Shown piece after piece: positions 8,765-18,548 of a DNA stretch of 64,000 nt. The stretch is taken from positions 1 to 64,000 of the forward strand of contig JAOYTL010000024.1 in NCBI GenBank assembly GCA_025846845.1, in the 5' to 3' direction. How positions within the stretch are numbered: the first letter of the stretch is position 1; every line of letters begins with the position of its first letter. The notes beneath the pieces were generated by a model. The model did not search any database. It was given only the letters and a program-made list of their open reading frames with translations, and was not told the origin of the DNA. This DNA comes from Alloboseaceae bacterium BT-24-1. GTDB lineage: Bacteria > Pseudomonadota > Alphaproteobacteria > Rhizobiales > Beijerinckiaceae. The translations under genes were made by a program, and so were the position numbers.

Positions 8765-10147
8765 ATGGCCATGGACGCATCGACGCCGGCCAAGCGCCAG
8801 GCCGACATGACGAAGGCGCTGAAGGAAGCCGCCTTCGCGGCGCTGATCACCTTCGGCCTGTGCATCCCGATCATCGCCTGGGGCACGCGCCAGAACCTCG
8901 ACAATCAGCTCGTGCTCGACCCGCGTTGGGACGCGGTGGCCTGGGCGGTGGCGATCGTCTTCGTCGGCCGCTTCCTGATGGCGCTGCGCCAGCAGACGCG
9001 CGGTGAGGGCAAGTCGGCCGTACGGCTCCTGCCGCATGGCACGATCGGCTTCTTCCAGCGCCATTCGCGGATGTTCTCGCTGTTCGGCCTCGGCTTCCTG
9101 CTCACCTTCCCGATCATCGCGATCAACCTCGCGGGCTGGGGCGGGGCGCTGAAATGGATCGACAATTTCGGCGTCCAGATCCTGATCTACGTCATGCTCG
9201 GCTGGGGGCTGAACATCGTCGTCGGCCTCGCCGGACTGCTCGATCTCGGCTATGTCGCCTTCTACGCGGTCGGCGCCTATTCCTACGCGCTGCTCGCCAA
9301 GAATTTCGGCCTGTCCTTCTGGATCCTGCTGCCGCTGTCGGGCATCCTCGCCGCCTTCTGGGGTCTCATTCTGGGCTTCCCGGTGCTGCGGCTGCGTGGT
9401 GACTATCTCGCCATCGTGACGCTCGCCTTCGGCGAGATCATCCGCCTCGTCCTGATCAACTGGACCGATTTCTCCAACGGCTATGCCGGCATTTCCGGCA
9501 TCCCGCGGCCGACCTTCTTCGGCATCCCGTTCACCGCGGCAGACGATGGCTTTGCGGCGGTGTTCGGGCTCGAGTTCTCGCCGCTCTACCGCACGATCTT
9601 CCTGTACTACGTCATCTTGTGCCTGGCGCTGCTGACCGCCTATGTCAGCCTGCGCCTGCGCCGCCTGCCGGTCGGGCGCGCCTGGGAGGCACTGCGCGAG
9701 GACGAGATCGCCTGCCGCTCGCTCGGCATCAACACCACCAACACCAAGCTGACCGCCTTCTCGCTCGGTGCGATGTTCGGCGGCTTTGCCGGCTCCTTCT
9801 TCGCGGCGCGGCAAGGCTTCATCTCGCCTGAATCCTTCGTCTTCATGGAATCGGCGGTGATCCTCGCCATCGTCGTGCTCGGCGGCATGGGCTCGCTCTG
9901 GGGCTGCGCCATCGCTGCGATCGCGATGATCGGCGGTACCGAGCTGCTGCGCGAGCTCGACTGGCTGAAGCAGATCTTCGGCCAGGACTTCGACCCGACC
10001 AAGTACCGCATGCTGATCTTCGGCTTCGCCATGGTGGTGATCATGATCTGGAAGCCGCGCGGGCTGATCTCGACCCGCGAGCCGACCGCCTTCCTCAAGG
10101 AGAAGAAGGCGATCTCCTCCGATATGGTCCAGGAGGGGCACGGCTGA
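8765..10147 (+). CDS. livM: Branched-chain amino acid ABC transporter permease LivM
   Basis: 460 residues from ATG at 8765; the frame stays open far upstream inside livH, but this ATG follows GAAGG and gives a normal N-terminus. Residues 1-130 form the two- to three-helix N-terminal extension found in proteobacterial LivM, and the permease core follows, with GLNIVVGLAGLLDLGYVAFY and LRLRGDYLAIVTLAFGEIIR characteristic of LivM. The C-terminus is cytoplasmic and charged (LKEKKAISSDMVQEGHG). It pairs with LivH. Its stop codon overlaps the livG start (TGATG), indicating translational coupling. Confidence 0.95.
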   Translation: MAMDASTPAKRQADMTKALKEAAFAALITFGLCIPIIAWGTRQNLDNQLVLDPRWDAVAWAVAIVFVGRFLMALRQQTRGEGKSAVRLLPHGTIGFFQRHSRMFSLFGLGFLLTFPIIAINLAGWGGALKWIDNFGVQILIYVMLGWGLNIVVGLAGLLDLGYVAFYAVGAYSYALLAKNFGLSFWILLPLSGILAAFWGLILGFPVLRLRGDYLAIVTLAFGEIIRLVLINWTDFSNGYAGISGIPRPTFFGIPFTAADDGFAAVFGLEFSPLYRTIFLYYVILCLALLTAYVSLRLRRLPVGRAWEALREDEIACRSLGINTTNTKLTAFSLGAMFGGFAGSFFAARQGFISPESFVFMESAVILAIVVLGGMGSLWGCAIAAIAMIGGTELLRELDWLKQIFGQDFDPTKYRMLIFGFAMVVIMIWKPRGLISTREPTAFLKEKKAISSDMVQEGHG

Positions 10148-11049
10148 TGACGAACCTGGTCGAAACCACCTCGGCGATGACGGCGGTCACCGCCGCTCCG
10201 CCCGGGACCCCACTGCTCAAGGTCGAGCATCTGACGATGCGCTTCGGCGGCCTGACCGCCGTCAACGACCTCTCCTTCGAGGCCCGCAAGGGCGACATCA
10301 CCGCCCTCATCGGCCCCAATGGTGCCGGCAAGACCACGGTGTTCAACTGCATCACCGGCTTCTACAAGCCGACCGAGGGCATGATCACGCTGACGCAGGA
10401 GAATCGTGATGGTTCTTCGGGCGACAGCTACCTGCTCGAACGCATGCCGGACTTCCGCATCGCCTGGAAGGCGAAAGTCGCCCGCACCTTCCAGAACATC
10501 CGCCTGTTCGGCGGCATGACGGTGCTGGAGAACCTTCTGGTCGCGCAGCACAATCCGCTGATGATCGCCTCGGGCTTCACCTTCCTCGGCGTGCTCGGCA
10601 TCGGCGGCTACAAGGCGCGCGAGAAGGAGGCGATCGAGAAGGCCAAGGTCTGGCTCGAGAAGATCAACCTGATCCATCGCGCCGACGATCCGGCCGCCGA
10701 TCTGCCCTATGGCGACCAGCGCCGGCTCGAGATTGCGCGGGCGATGTGCACCGACCCGGTGCTGCTCTGCCTCGATGAGCCGGCCGCCGGCCTCAACCCG
10801 CGCGAGAGCCTCGACCTCAACAACCTCCTGCTGTCGATCCGCAGGGACCACGGCACGGCGCTGCTCCTGATCGAACACGACATGTCGGTGGTGATGGAAA
10901 TCTCGGACCATGTCGTGGTGCTCGACTACGGCACCAAGATCGCGGACGGCACCCCAGCCGAGGTGCAGGCCGATCCGAAGGTGATCGCCGCCTATCTCGG
11001 CGTCGAAGACGAAGAGGTCGAGCAGGTGGAAGCGGAGGTCGGCCTATGA
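10147..11049 (+). CDS. livG: Branched-chain amino acid ABC transporter ATP-binding protein LivG
   Basis: 300 residues, longer than typical LivG (about 255) because of an N-terminal extension of about 20 residues and an insertion near 90-110. Walker A is GPNGAGKTT (56-64), the signature is the LivG-type LPYGDQRRLEIARA, and the Walker B/D-loop is LLCLDEPAAGLNP. It hydrolyses ATP on the cytoplasmic face as a heterodimer with LivF. The acidic C-terminal tail (VEDEEVEQVEAEVGL) is a little unusual. Its stop overlaps the livF start as ATGA. Confidence 0.95.
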   Translation: MTNLVETTSAMTAVTAAPPGTPLLKVEHLTMRFGGLTAVNDLSFEARKGDITALIGPNGAGKTTVFNCITGFYKPTEGMITLTQENRDGSSGDSYLLERMPDFRIAWKAKVARTFQNIRLFGGMTVLENLLVAQHNPLMIASGFTFLGVLGIGGYKAREKEAIEKAKVWLEKINLIHRADDPAADLPYGDQRRLEIARAMCTDPVLLCLDEPAAGLNPRESLDLNNLLLSIRRDHGTALLLIEHDMSVVMEISDHVVVLDYGTKIADGTPAEVQADPKVIAAYLGVEDEEVEQVEAEVGL

Positions 11050-11777
11050 GCGAGGCAGAACCGCTCCTCTCCGTCCGCGGCGTCAAGACCTATTACGGCA
11101 AGATCATCGCGCTCAAGGGCGTCGACGTCGATGTCCGCCCCGGCGAGATCGTGACGATGATCGGCGCCAACGGCGCCGGCAAGTCGACGCTGATGATGAC
11201 GATCTTCGGCACTCCGCAAGCGCGCGAAGGCACCATCACCTATCAGGGGCGCGACATCACGAGGATGCCGAGCCACGAGATCGCACGCCTCGGTATCGCG
11301 CAGTCGCCGGAAGGGCGGCGCATCTTCCCGCGCATGACCGTGTTCGAGAACCTGCAGATGGGCGCGGCGGTCGCCGGCATGCAGCATTTCGACGAGGATC
11401 TCGAGAAGATCTGCGTGCTCTTCCCGCGCGTGAAGGAGCGGCTGCAGCAGCGCGGCGGCACGCTCTCCGGTGGCGAGCAGCAGATGGTGGCGATCGCGCG
11501 CGCGCTGATGGCGCGGCCGAAGCTGCTGATGCTCGACGAGCCCTCGCTCGGTCTTGCGCCGCTGATCGTCAAGCAGATCTTCGAGGCGATCCGCGAGCTC
11601 AACCGCAGCCAGGGGCTGACCGTGTTCCTGGTCGAGCAGAACGCCTTCCATGCGCTCAAGCTCGCCCATCGCGGCTATGTCATGGTCAACGGCGTCATCA
11701 CCATGAGCGGCACCGGCAAGGAGTTGCTCGCCAATCCGCAGGTGCGGGCAGCCTATCTCGAAGGCGGGCGGCATTGA
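11046..11777 (+). CDS. livF: Branched-chain amino acid ABC transporter ATP-binding protein LivF
   Basis: 243 residues, a normal LivF length. Walker A is GANGAGKST (40-48), the signature is LSGGEQQMVAIARAL and Walker B is LLMLDEPSLGLAP, the latter diagnostic of LivF. The H-loop His lies in VFLVEQNAFHAL. It forms the second ATPase half of the LivGF pair. It overlaps livG by four bases, so the two ATPases are translationally coupled. The next gene begins 25 bases downstream on the same strand. Confidence 0.95.
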   Translation: MSEAEPLLSVRGVKTYYGKIIALKGVDVDVRPGEIVTMIGANGAGKSTLMMTIFGTPQAREGTITYQGRDITRMPSHEIARLGIAQSPEGRRIFPRMTVFENLQMGAAVAGMQHFDEDLEKICVLFPRVKERLQQRGGTLSGGEQQMVAIARALMARPKLLMLDEPSLGLAPLIVKQIFEAIRELNRSQGLTVFLVEQNAFHALKLAHRGYVMVNGVITMSGTGKELLANPQVRAAYLEGGRH

Positions 11778-11802
11778 GCGCCGCGGGCTTGAACGGAGCA
11801 CG

Positions 11803-12159
11803 ATGATGCAGGGCATTCTCTACGAGGAGCCGACCATCTGGCTCTTCCTGCTGGTGACGGTGGTGATGGGCGGCTGGGCCGCCTGGATGGCGGGGCGGGC
11901 GGTGGCGATCACCTGGCGCCCGCCGATCCAGCTTGTCTTCTACACGCTGATCCTCGGCCTGTTCATCCGCTTCATCCACTTCGCCCTGTTCGAGGCGACG
12001 CTGCTGTCGCCGCACTACTACATCGTCGACACGATCGTGCTGTTCGCCTTCAGCTTCGCCGGCTGGCGCTACAACCGGGCGCGTCAGATGACGACGCAAT
12101 ACCGCTGGCTCTACGAGCGCACCGGACCCTTCACCTGGAGGGCTCGGGAGAGCTCCTGA
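11803..12159 (+). CDS. Small integral membrane protein of the liv operon (DUF6867-like)
   Basis: 118 residues with three predicted membrane segments (about 8-30, 40-62 and 66-86) and a basic C-terminal tail beginning WRYNRARQMTTQYRW. It lies between livF and livK. I recall a family (DUF6867) of such proteins in liv operons of Hyphomicrobiales; that link is from memory and not checked. It lacks any LivH/LivM permease motif, so it is more likely an accessory or assembly factor than a transport channel. Function unknown. Two adjacent ATG codons (11803, 11806) are possible starts. Confidence 0.75.
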   Translation: MMQGILYEEPTIWLFLLVTVVMGGWAAWMAGRAVAITWRPPIQLVFYTLILGLFIRFIHFALFEATLLSPHYYIVDTIVLFAFSFAGWRYNRARQMTTQYRWLYERTGPFTWRARESS

Positions 12160-12305
12160 AGCGTTGAAAACACCACCAAAGTTCACGGGGCTTGCCGCGT
12201 GACAGCACCGCGAAAAAGCGCAAGACTGCGTTTCACGGTGGCACCACGCGCCGAGACGGGACGGCCAAACCGGCCCGTAATATACTCACAGGGGAGTCAC
12301 AACGC

Positions 12306-13421
12306 ATGAAGAAGCTGCTCTTGGGCGGAATTGCCCTTGGCGCGGTCCTCGCCTTTTCGGGCGTAGCGAACGCACAGATCAAGCTTGGCGTCGGCGGCCC
12401 GATCACGGGTCCGAATGCGGCCTTCGGCGCGCAGTTGAAGAACGGGGCGGAACAGGCCGCCGAAGACATCAACGCTGCCGGCGGCATTCTCGGCCAGAAG
12501 ATCCAGGTCGTCGTCGGTGACGACGTCTCGGATCCGAAGCAGGGCGTCTCGGTCGCCAACAAGTTCGTCGGCGACGGCGTCAAGATGGTGCTCGGTCACT
12601 TCAACTCCGGCGTCACCATGCCGGCGTCGGAAGTCTATGCCGAGAACGGCATCCTGATGATCAGCCCGTCGGCGACCAACCCGAAGATCACCGAGCGTGG
12701 CCTCTGGAACGTGTTCCGCACCTGCGGCCGCGACGACCAGCAGGGTTCGGTGGCGGCGGAGTACATCGCCAAGAACCTCAAGGGCAAGAAGATCGCCATC
12801 GTCCATGACAAGACGACCTATGGCCAGGGCCTCGCCGACGAGACCCGCAAGGGCCTGACCAAGGCCGGCGTCAAGGACGTGCTCTATGAAGGCGTCAACG
12901 CCGGCGAGAAGGACTTCTCGGCGCTGATCTCGAAGCTGAAGTCGACGGGTGCCGATTACCTCTACTGGGGTGGCCTGCACACCGAAGGCGGCCTGATCGT
13001 GCGCCAGATGCGCGACCAGGGCCTGAAGACCGTGCTGATCTCCGGCGACGGCATCACCACCGACGAGTTCGCCACGATCGGCGGCCCGGGCGTCGAAGGC
13101 ACGCTGATGACCTTCCCGCCGGATCCGCAGAAGCGTCCGGAGGCGGCCGCGGTCCTCAAGAAGTTCGAGGCCCGCAAGTTCAAGCCTGAGGCCTACACGC
13201 TCTATAGCTATGCCGCGGTCCAGATCATGGCCGAAGGCGCCAAGCGCGCGAACTCGGTCGATCCGAAGAAGATCGCCGCGGCGCTGCATGGCGGCCAGCC
13301 GGTCGACACCGTCATCGGCAAGATCGGCTTCGACAAGAAGGGCGACATCACCCGCCCGGACTACACGGTCTACACCTGGAAGAAGGGTGCCGACGGCAAG
13401 ATCGGCTATGTCGAGAACTGA
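12306..13421 (+). CDS. livK: Branched-chain amino acid ABC transporter substrate-binding protein LivK
   Basis: 371 residues from the ATG after GGGGAG; an upstream in-frame start would destroy the signal peptide. Residues 1-22 (MKKLLLGGIALGAVLAFSGV, then ANA) form a Sec signal with cleavage before QIKLGV. The mature protein is a type I periplasmic binding protein: GPITGPNAAFGAQLKNG near the N-terminus, then VVGDDVSDPKQ, and the hinge region with LISKLKSTGADYLYWGG. It captures branched-chain or related amino acids and delivers them to LivHM. It is the last gene of the operon; the gap of 146 bases before it and the strong terminator after it allow a separate, more abundant transcript. Confidence 0.95.
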   Translation: MKKLLLGGIALGAVLAFSGVANAQIKLGVGGPITGPNAAFGAQLKNGAEQAAEDINAAGGILGQKIQVVVGDDVSDPKQGVSVANKFVGDGVKMVLGHFNSGVTMPASEVYAENGILMISPSATNPKITERGLWNVFRTCGRDDQQGSVAAEYIAKNLKGKKIAIVHDKTTYGQGLADETRKGLTKAGVKDVLYEGVNAGEKDFSALISKLKSTGADYLYWGGLHTEGGLIVRQMRDQGLKTVLISGDGITTDEFATIGGPGVEGTLMTFPPDPQKRPEAAAVLKKFEARKFKPEAYTLYSYAAVQIMAEGAKRANSVDPKKIAAALHGGQPVDTVIGKIGFDKKGDITRPDYTVYTWKKGADGKIGYVEN

Positions 13422-13454
13422 TATCGGCTGATCGCCGCAAGGCGTGACACCAAG

Positions 13455-13490
13455 ACCCGCTCCGGAGCGATCCGGGGCGGGTTTTTCTTT
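13455..13490 (+). terminator. Rho-independent terminator of the liv operon
   Basis: A 12-bp stem (13455-13466 with 13471-13482, one G-T wobble) closes on a GCGA tetraloop of the stable GNRA type and is followed by TTTTTCTTT. This is a textbook intrinsic terminator 33 bases after livK. Confidence 0.9.
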
Positions 13491-13616
13491 GAGACTGGCC
13501 CTAAATCGGATCGCGGGGCCACGAGGCAGAAAACGAACGCGCGGATTGTCGGGAGCCGCGGTGGCTTTTCGTCCTTTGGATGCGAAGTCCGCCAAACAGT
13601 CCCTGGGAGCCTGCCG

Positions 13617-14267
13617 ATGACCGTCACCATCACCGCCTTCGAACGCTCGCCCGACCGCGGCAACGGCCTGGCACGCGACATGCGCCTTCGCTGGGCGTTC
13701 GAGGAAGTCGGCCAGCCCTACGAGGTCCGTCTCCTGTCGTTCAAGACGATGAAGGAGCCGGCGCATCTCGCGCTTCAACCCTTCGGGCAGATCCCGACCT
13801 ATGAGGACGGCGATCTCGCTTTGTTCGAGTCGGGGGCGATCGTCTTCCATATCGCAGAGCGTCATGGGGGCCTGCTGCCGGACGATGCGCATGCCCGGGC
13901 GCGCGCGATCACATGGATGTTTGCGGCGCTGAACACGCTGGAGCCGCCGATCTTCGACCGCAGCCTGGTCAGGATCCTCGAGCGCGACGAGCCCTGGTAC
14001 GAGCAGCGCCTGAGCGCCCTCGATGACGTTATCCGCAGACGGCTTGAGAGCCTCTCCACCCACCTTGGCGATGCCGACTGGCTCGACGGCGCATTCAGCG
14101 CCGGAGATCTCCTGATGGTGACGGTGCTGCGCCGGCTGCAGGGCTCAGGCATGCTGGAGGAACGGCCGAACCTCGCCGCCTATGTCGCTCGCGCCGAAGC
14201 GCGGCCGGCATACAAGCGTGCCTTCGAGGCTCAGTTGGCGGTCTTCACGGCCTCATCGACGGGGTGA
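13617..14267 (+). CDS. Glutathione S-transferase family protein
   Basis: 216 residues with the two-domain GST layout: an N-terminal thioredoxin-like domain (about 3-82) containing the cis-Pro segment GQIPTYEDG and the glutathione-contacting ESGAI, then an all-helical C-terminal domain with the conserved WLDGAFSAGDLLMVTVLRRL capping region. It would conjugate or reduce with glutathione in the cytoplasm. The catalytic N-terminal residue is probably a Ser in ERSPDRGNG rather than Tyr. It is monocistronic and unrelated in sequence to the GST pair at 19-21 kb. Substrate unknown. Confidence 0.88.
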   Translation: MTVTITAFERSPDRGNGLARDMRLRWAFEEVGQPYEVRLLSFKTMKEPAHLALQPFGQIPTYEDGDLALFESGAIVFHIAERHGGLLPDDAHARARAITWMFAALNTLEPPIFDRSLVRILERDEPWYEQRLSALDDVIRRRLESLSTHLGDADWLDGAFSAGDLLMVTVLRRLQGSGMLEERPNLAAYVARAEARPAYKRAFEAQLAVFTASSTG

Positions 14268-14302
14268 CAAAAGCCGCTCCGGAGCACGCGGCCGCACGTC
14301 CC

Positions 14303-14863
14303 TCACACGACCGTCAGGCTCTTCATGAAGCCGGCGAAGCGCAGCAGGCCGTCCGGCCAGGGGCCATGACCGGATTCGGTGTTGAGATGGCCGCTGTCGC
14401 CGGCATCGACGAATTCCGAGCCCCAGGCTTCAGCGAGTTCCCTGGCCTCGTCCTGCGTGCAATAGGGATCGGTCGCGCTGGCGATCAGCACCGAGCGGAA
14501 GGGCAGGGGCTTACGCGGGATCGCGGTGAAATCGTCCGCCATGCCGGGGATGGCGCGCTTGGCCCGCTCGGAGGCCGGCGCGACCAGGAAGGCGCCGGTG
14601 ACCTCATGTGGCTTCAGATGCCCGGCTGCGTGGGCGACCGCGCTGACGCCGGCCGAATGGGCGACGATCACGACCGGCCTGGTCGCGGCGCGCACGGCGG
14701 CGACGATGCGGTTGGCCCAGCCGTCGCGGGTCGGCTTGTACCAGTCCTCCTGCTCGACGCGGCGGGCAGTGGGCAGCTTGGCTTCCCAGCGGCTCTGCCA
14801 GTGGTCGGGGCCGGAACCCGACCAGCCGGGGACGATCAGGATGTCGGTGTCGGAGGTTTTCAT
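14303..14863 (-). CDS. RBBP9/YdeN-type serine hydrolase (alpha/beta fold)
   Basis: 186 residues, the usual size for the small RBBP9/YdeN alpha/beta hydrolases. The start LIVPGWSGSGPDHWQSRWE (9-27) is the family fingerprint, the nucleophile is Ser70 in AHSAGVSA, and the catalytic His is in DSGHLNTESGHGPWPDG near 158. Substrates of these enzymes are poorly known. It starts 3 bases after the vapC stop on the same strand and so is probably cotranscribed with the toxin-antitoxin pair and the genes before it. Confidence 0.85.
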   Translation of the reverse strand: MKTSDTDILIVPGWSGSGPDHWQSRWEAKLPTARRVEQEDWYKPTRDGWANRIVAAVRAATRPVVIVAHSAGVSAVAHAAGHLKPHEVTGAFLVAPASERAKRAIPGMADDFTAIPRKPLPFRSVLIASATDPYCTQDEARELAEAWGSEFVDAGDSGHLNTESGHGPWPDGLLRFAGFMKSLTVV

Positions 14864-14866
14864 GGT

Positions 14867-15271
14867 TCAGAGCACTGTAAGGCCTTCGGCGCGGGCGGCC
14901 GCCGCGAGTTTTCGATCGACCGTCGCAAGCGGCATTGACCTGTCCAGCGCAAGCTGAAGATAACAGGCATCATAGCTCGTCAGCTCATACCGGGCGGCGA
15001 GCGGGCGGATGTCAGTGGCAACCCGGTCAAGCCCGAAATGATAGGTTTCGACCGGGAGGCTGGCGATGGCATGCCAGACGGCATCGCCATCTGCAGCCGA
15101 GAGTATTGCGCGGCGGCGCTTCGTCAACAGGACGTTCGCGACCTCGATCGGCCAGAGCCCCGGAACGTATCCGCCTCCACCGAAATAGGGCGCAAGCTTC
15201 GTCAGCGCGGTTTGGTCCTGTTCGTCTGGCGAGAGGGCGGCGATGACGATCGAGGCGTCGATGACCGCCAT
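14867..15271 (-). CDS. vapC: VapC-type PIN-domain toxin
   Basis: 134 residues. The four acidic residues of the PIN ribonuclease site are present: Asp5 in VIDASIV, Glu43 in IEVANVLL, Asp101 in TSYDACYLQLA and Asp119 in ATVDRKL. VapC toxins cleave RNA, often tRNA, and are held inactive by the cognate antitoxin. The ATG overlaps the antitoxin stop as TGATG, which couples translation of the two. The longer open frame upstream is a shadow of the antitoxin gene. All catalytic residues are intact, so the toxin is probably functional. Confidence 0.9.
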   Translation of the reverse strand: MAVIDASIVIAALSPDEQDQTALTKLAPYFGGGGYVPGLWPIEVANVLLTKRRRAILSAADGDAVWHAIASLPVETYHFGLDRVATDIRPLAARYELTSYDACYLQLALDRSMPLATVDRKLAAAARAEGLTVL

Positions 15272-15537
15272 CAGCGGCGACCTTCGTCTCTGGCCGAAAG
15301 GACATCGTCGACCGAGAAGGAGACGCCTTTGGCGCGGAGCATCTCCCGAACGCGCAAGAACTCGGCCATGATCTCCGCCGCCTTGGCCTTCCGCGCAGCT
15401 TCGGCATCGCCGGGCGCTGCATGCATGTGCGCCACCACCTTGCCATGACGCGTGATCACGACCTCCTCGCCGCGCTCGACGCGGTCGAGCAGTTCGGAAA
15501 ACTTGGTCTTGGCTTCGAAGGCGCCGACGGTAATCAT
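15271..15537 (-). CDS. vapB: Phd/YefM-type antitoxin of the VapC toxin
   Basis: 88 residues. The N-terminus, MITVGAFEAKTKFSELLDRV with GEEVVITRHGKVVAHM, is the Phd/YefM DNA-binding and dimerisation fold; the C-terminal half (about 45-88) is helical and charged and would wrap the toxin. It binds its own promoter and neutralises the downstream PIN toxin. No Shine-Dalgarno sequence is seen before the ATG, and the predicted promoter places transcription start on the A of the ATG (see the promoter entry). It lies 18 bases after the CobT-like VWA gene. Confidence 0.9.
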   Translation of the reverse strand: MITVGAFEAKTKFSELLDRVERGEEVVITRHGKVVAHMHAAPGDAEAARKAKAAEIMAEFLRVREMLRAKGVSFSVDDVLSARDEGRR

Positions 15538-15572
15538 GCACCAAATTTAAACTGGTCAACCAGTCGATTCAA
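15537..15572 (-). promoter_or_regulatory. Antitoxin promoter with operator between -35 and -10; possibly leaderless
   Basis: Read on the minus strand, TTGAAT (15572-15567), a 17-base spacer and TAAATT (15549-15544) form a promoter whose expected start point is the A of the antitoxin ATG at 15537. The spacer contains the inverted repeat ACTGGT-TG-ACCAGT (15551-15564), well placed as the autoregulatory operator. The promoter lies within the last codons of the preceding VWA gene. Confidence 0.55.
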
Positions 15573-16520
15573 GGTCGACGCTGGATGAAGGCGCGAACAG
15601 AGTGTTGAGCACGCCGAAGAGAGCCTCCAGCAACTCGTCGGGGCTGCTGGACTTGCGAGCATCGCAATAAAAGCGCGAAGGATTGTAGTCGATTCCTACC
15701 CCGAACAGCTCGATCTGGCCGTCGCTCTGTACCGCGGCGGCGACGCTCTTGAGATGATCGCCGAGATAGTCGAGATCGTTGGCTTGCAGGGTTGAATCGT
15801 CGACGGGGGCTCCGTCAGAAATCACGATCAGCGCACGTCGGCTCGCCTTCCGCGACATAAGGCGCGCGCATGCCCATTCGATGGCTTCGCCATCGATGTT
15901 TTCCTTCGGCAGATCCAGGCGGAGCAGTTGGTCCAGCTTGGCGAGGCGAGCGCTATCGTGAACGTCTGCCTCTGCGATCACCACGTGAAGGAGATCGTTC
16001 AAACGCCCTGGCCAATGCGGCTTCCCGGCGTCGATCCACTGCCGCCGCGACAATCCTCCCTTCCAGCGCACCGTCGTGAAGCCGAGAATCTCGAACTGAA
16101 TTCCGAGCGCCTGCGGCACGATGCCGACGACTTCAAGAACGCCTCGGACCGTCATGATGCGCTGGTCGCGCATAGAGCCGGAGAGATCGAGCAGGATCGT
16201 CACGCATGTGGCTTCGCGGTCCGCTTGCGTGGCCAGTCTGGCGAGCTTGTTGCGCCAGGCGAGCGCTTTGACATTCGCCTCTGCTTGCCACTGGGCCAAG
16301 CCGACAGAGCAGGCCTGCTTGCGCAGTTCGAACATGCCTTGTTCGGTGGCGCTTAACGGCCCGAGGACACTGTCCAAATCGGTCAGTCGAACCTCGCGAT
16401 CATGGGCCTTTGTAAAAACCCTGTATTCGTTCGGCCGAGTTGCCCGGGAAGACGAGGGGTTGGCGGGCCGTGGTTGCCCGCGGCCCATCAATCCTTCCCA
16501 GAGCGCCCCGAGCCGGGACA

Positions 16521-16521
<1 letters not shown>
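15556..16521 (-). CDS. Stand-alone VWA-domain protein resembling the C-terminal half of CobT
   Basis: 321 residues. Residues 105-310 resemble the VWA domain of aerobic cobaltochelatase subunit CobT: LLDLSGSM with metal-site DxSxS (112-116), EILGFTTVRWKGG, KPHWPGRLNDL, ENIDGEAIEWA and DGAPVDDSTL (236-245) are all CobT-like. The long acidic N-terminal region of true CobT (about 600 residues) is missing, and no cobN, cobS or other cobalamin gene is nearby. The start ATG overlaps the purB stop (TGATG), so translation is coupled to purB. It could be a chelatase-like or MoxR-partner VWA protein with another role; the partner ATPase is not adjacent. Function unknown. Confidence 0.75.
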
Positions 16522-17828
<1,307 letters not shown>

Positions 17829-18002
17829 AGCGGGCTCGCGGCGTGATGATAAAAGGCTCGCGGGCTCGCTAGCACGGAGAGGCTCAGGGTGGAATGCCGG
17901 AGGGCGCTCCTGACAGCTTCGAGCCCTCGCTTTGCCTAGCGTCCGCGCTGGCTGGCGGGCGCTCCACCGGGAGCGCCGAGAGACCCAAGGAGGAGAAGAC
18001 CG

Positions 18003-18353
18003 ATGTCCTATGTCGATGGTTTCGTTGCGGCTGTCCCTGCTGCCAATCGCGAGGCTTATATCGAGCACGCCCGCAAGACCGCGCCGTTGTTCAAGGAATA
18101 TGGCGCGACGCGGATCGCTGAGCACTGGGGCGACGATGTCCCGCACGGCAAGCAGACTGATTTCTACCGGGCCGTCGCAGCCAAGGAGGACGAGGTCGTG
18201 GTCCTCTCCTTCGTCGAATGGCCGAGCAAGGAAGTCCGCGATGCCGGCTGGCAGAAGATGATGGAGGATCCGCGGATGTCGCAGGATGCCAACCCGATGC
18301 CCTTCGACGGCGCCCGCATGATCTATGGGGGCTTCGCCGCGATCAATCTGTAG
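18003..18353 (+). CDS. DUF1428 family protein
   Basis: 116 residues after a strong AAGGAGGAG site. MSYVDGFVAAVPAANREAYI at the N-terminus and the C-terminal MPFDGARMIYGGF are typical of DUF1428, a small cytoplasmic family with a dimeric alpha/beta-barrel (ferredoxin-like) fold of unknown function. No catalytic motif is evident. It stands alone between purB (divergent) and a palindromic repeat. Confidence 0.85.
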   Translation: MSYVDGFVAAVPAANREAYIEHARKTAPLFKEYGATRIAEHWGDDVPHGKQTDFYRAVAAKEDEVVVLSFVEWPSKEVRDAGWQKMMEDPRMSQDANPMPFDGARMIYGGFAAINL

Positions 18354-18381
18354 GCTGAGGCCCGAGCAGCCGTCAGCTGCG

Positions 18382-18528
18382 CCGTCATTCCGGGGCGGGC
18401 CGTAGGCCCGAGCCCGGAACCCATGAACACGGGCCATGAAACCGAGGCGTGCCGGTGCCGCACCTAACCAGGCAGGTCGCGGTTATGGATTCCGGACTCG
18501 CCACTTGCGTGGCCCCCCGGAAAGACGG
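18382..18528. repeat. Imperfect long inverted repeat (rhizobial intergenic palindrome)
   Basis: A left arm (18382-18424, GTCATTCCGGGGC...CCGGAACCCAT) and a right arm (18485-18528) are imperfect inverted copies of roughly 43 bases, separated by about 60 bases. The type is widespread between genes in Hyphomicrobiales. Related short hairpins occur at 37069-37153 and 58290-58314. Confidence 0.7.
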
Positions 18529-18548
18529 CCTTTGACCGCCGACTTACC

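Noticed and set aside
18382..18528. Insertion sequence or MITE with target duplication
   Set aside because: The arms are imperfect, no flanking direct repeat was found, and the pattern matches common intergenic palindromes of these bacteria.
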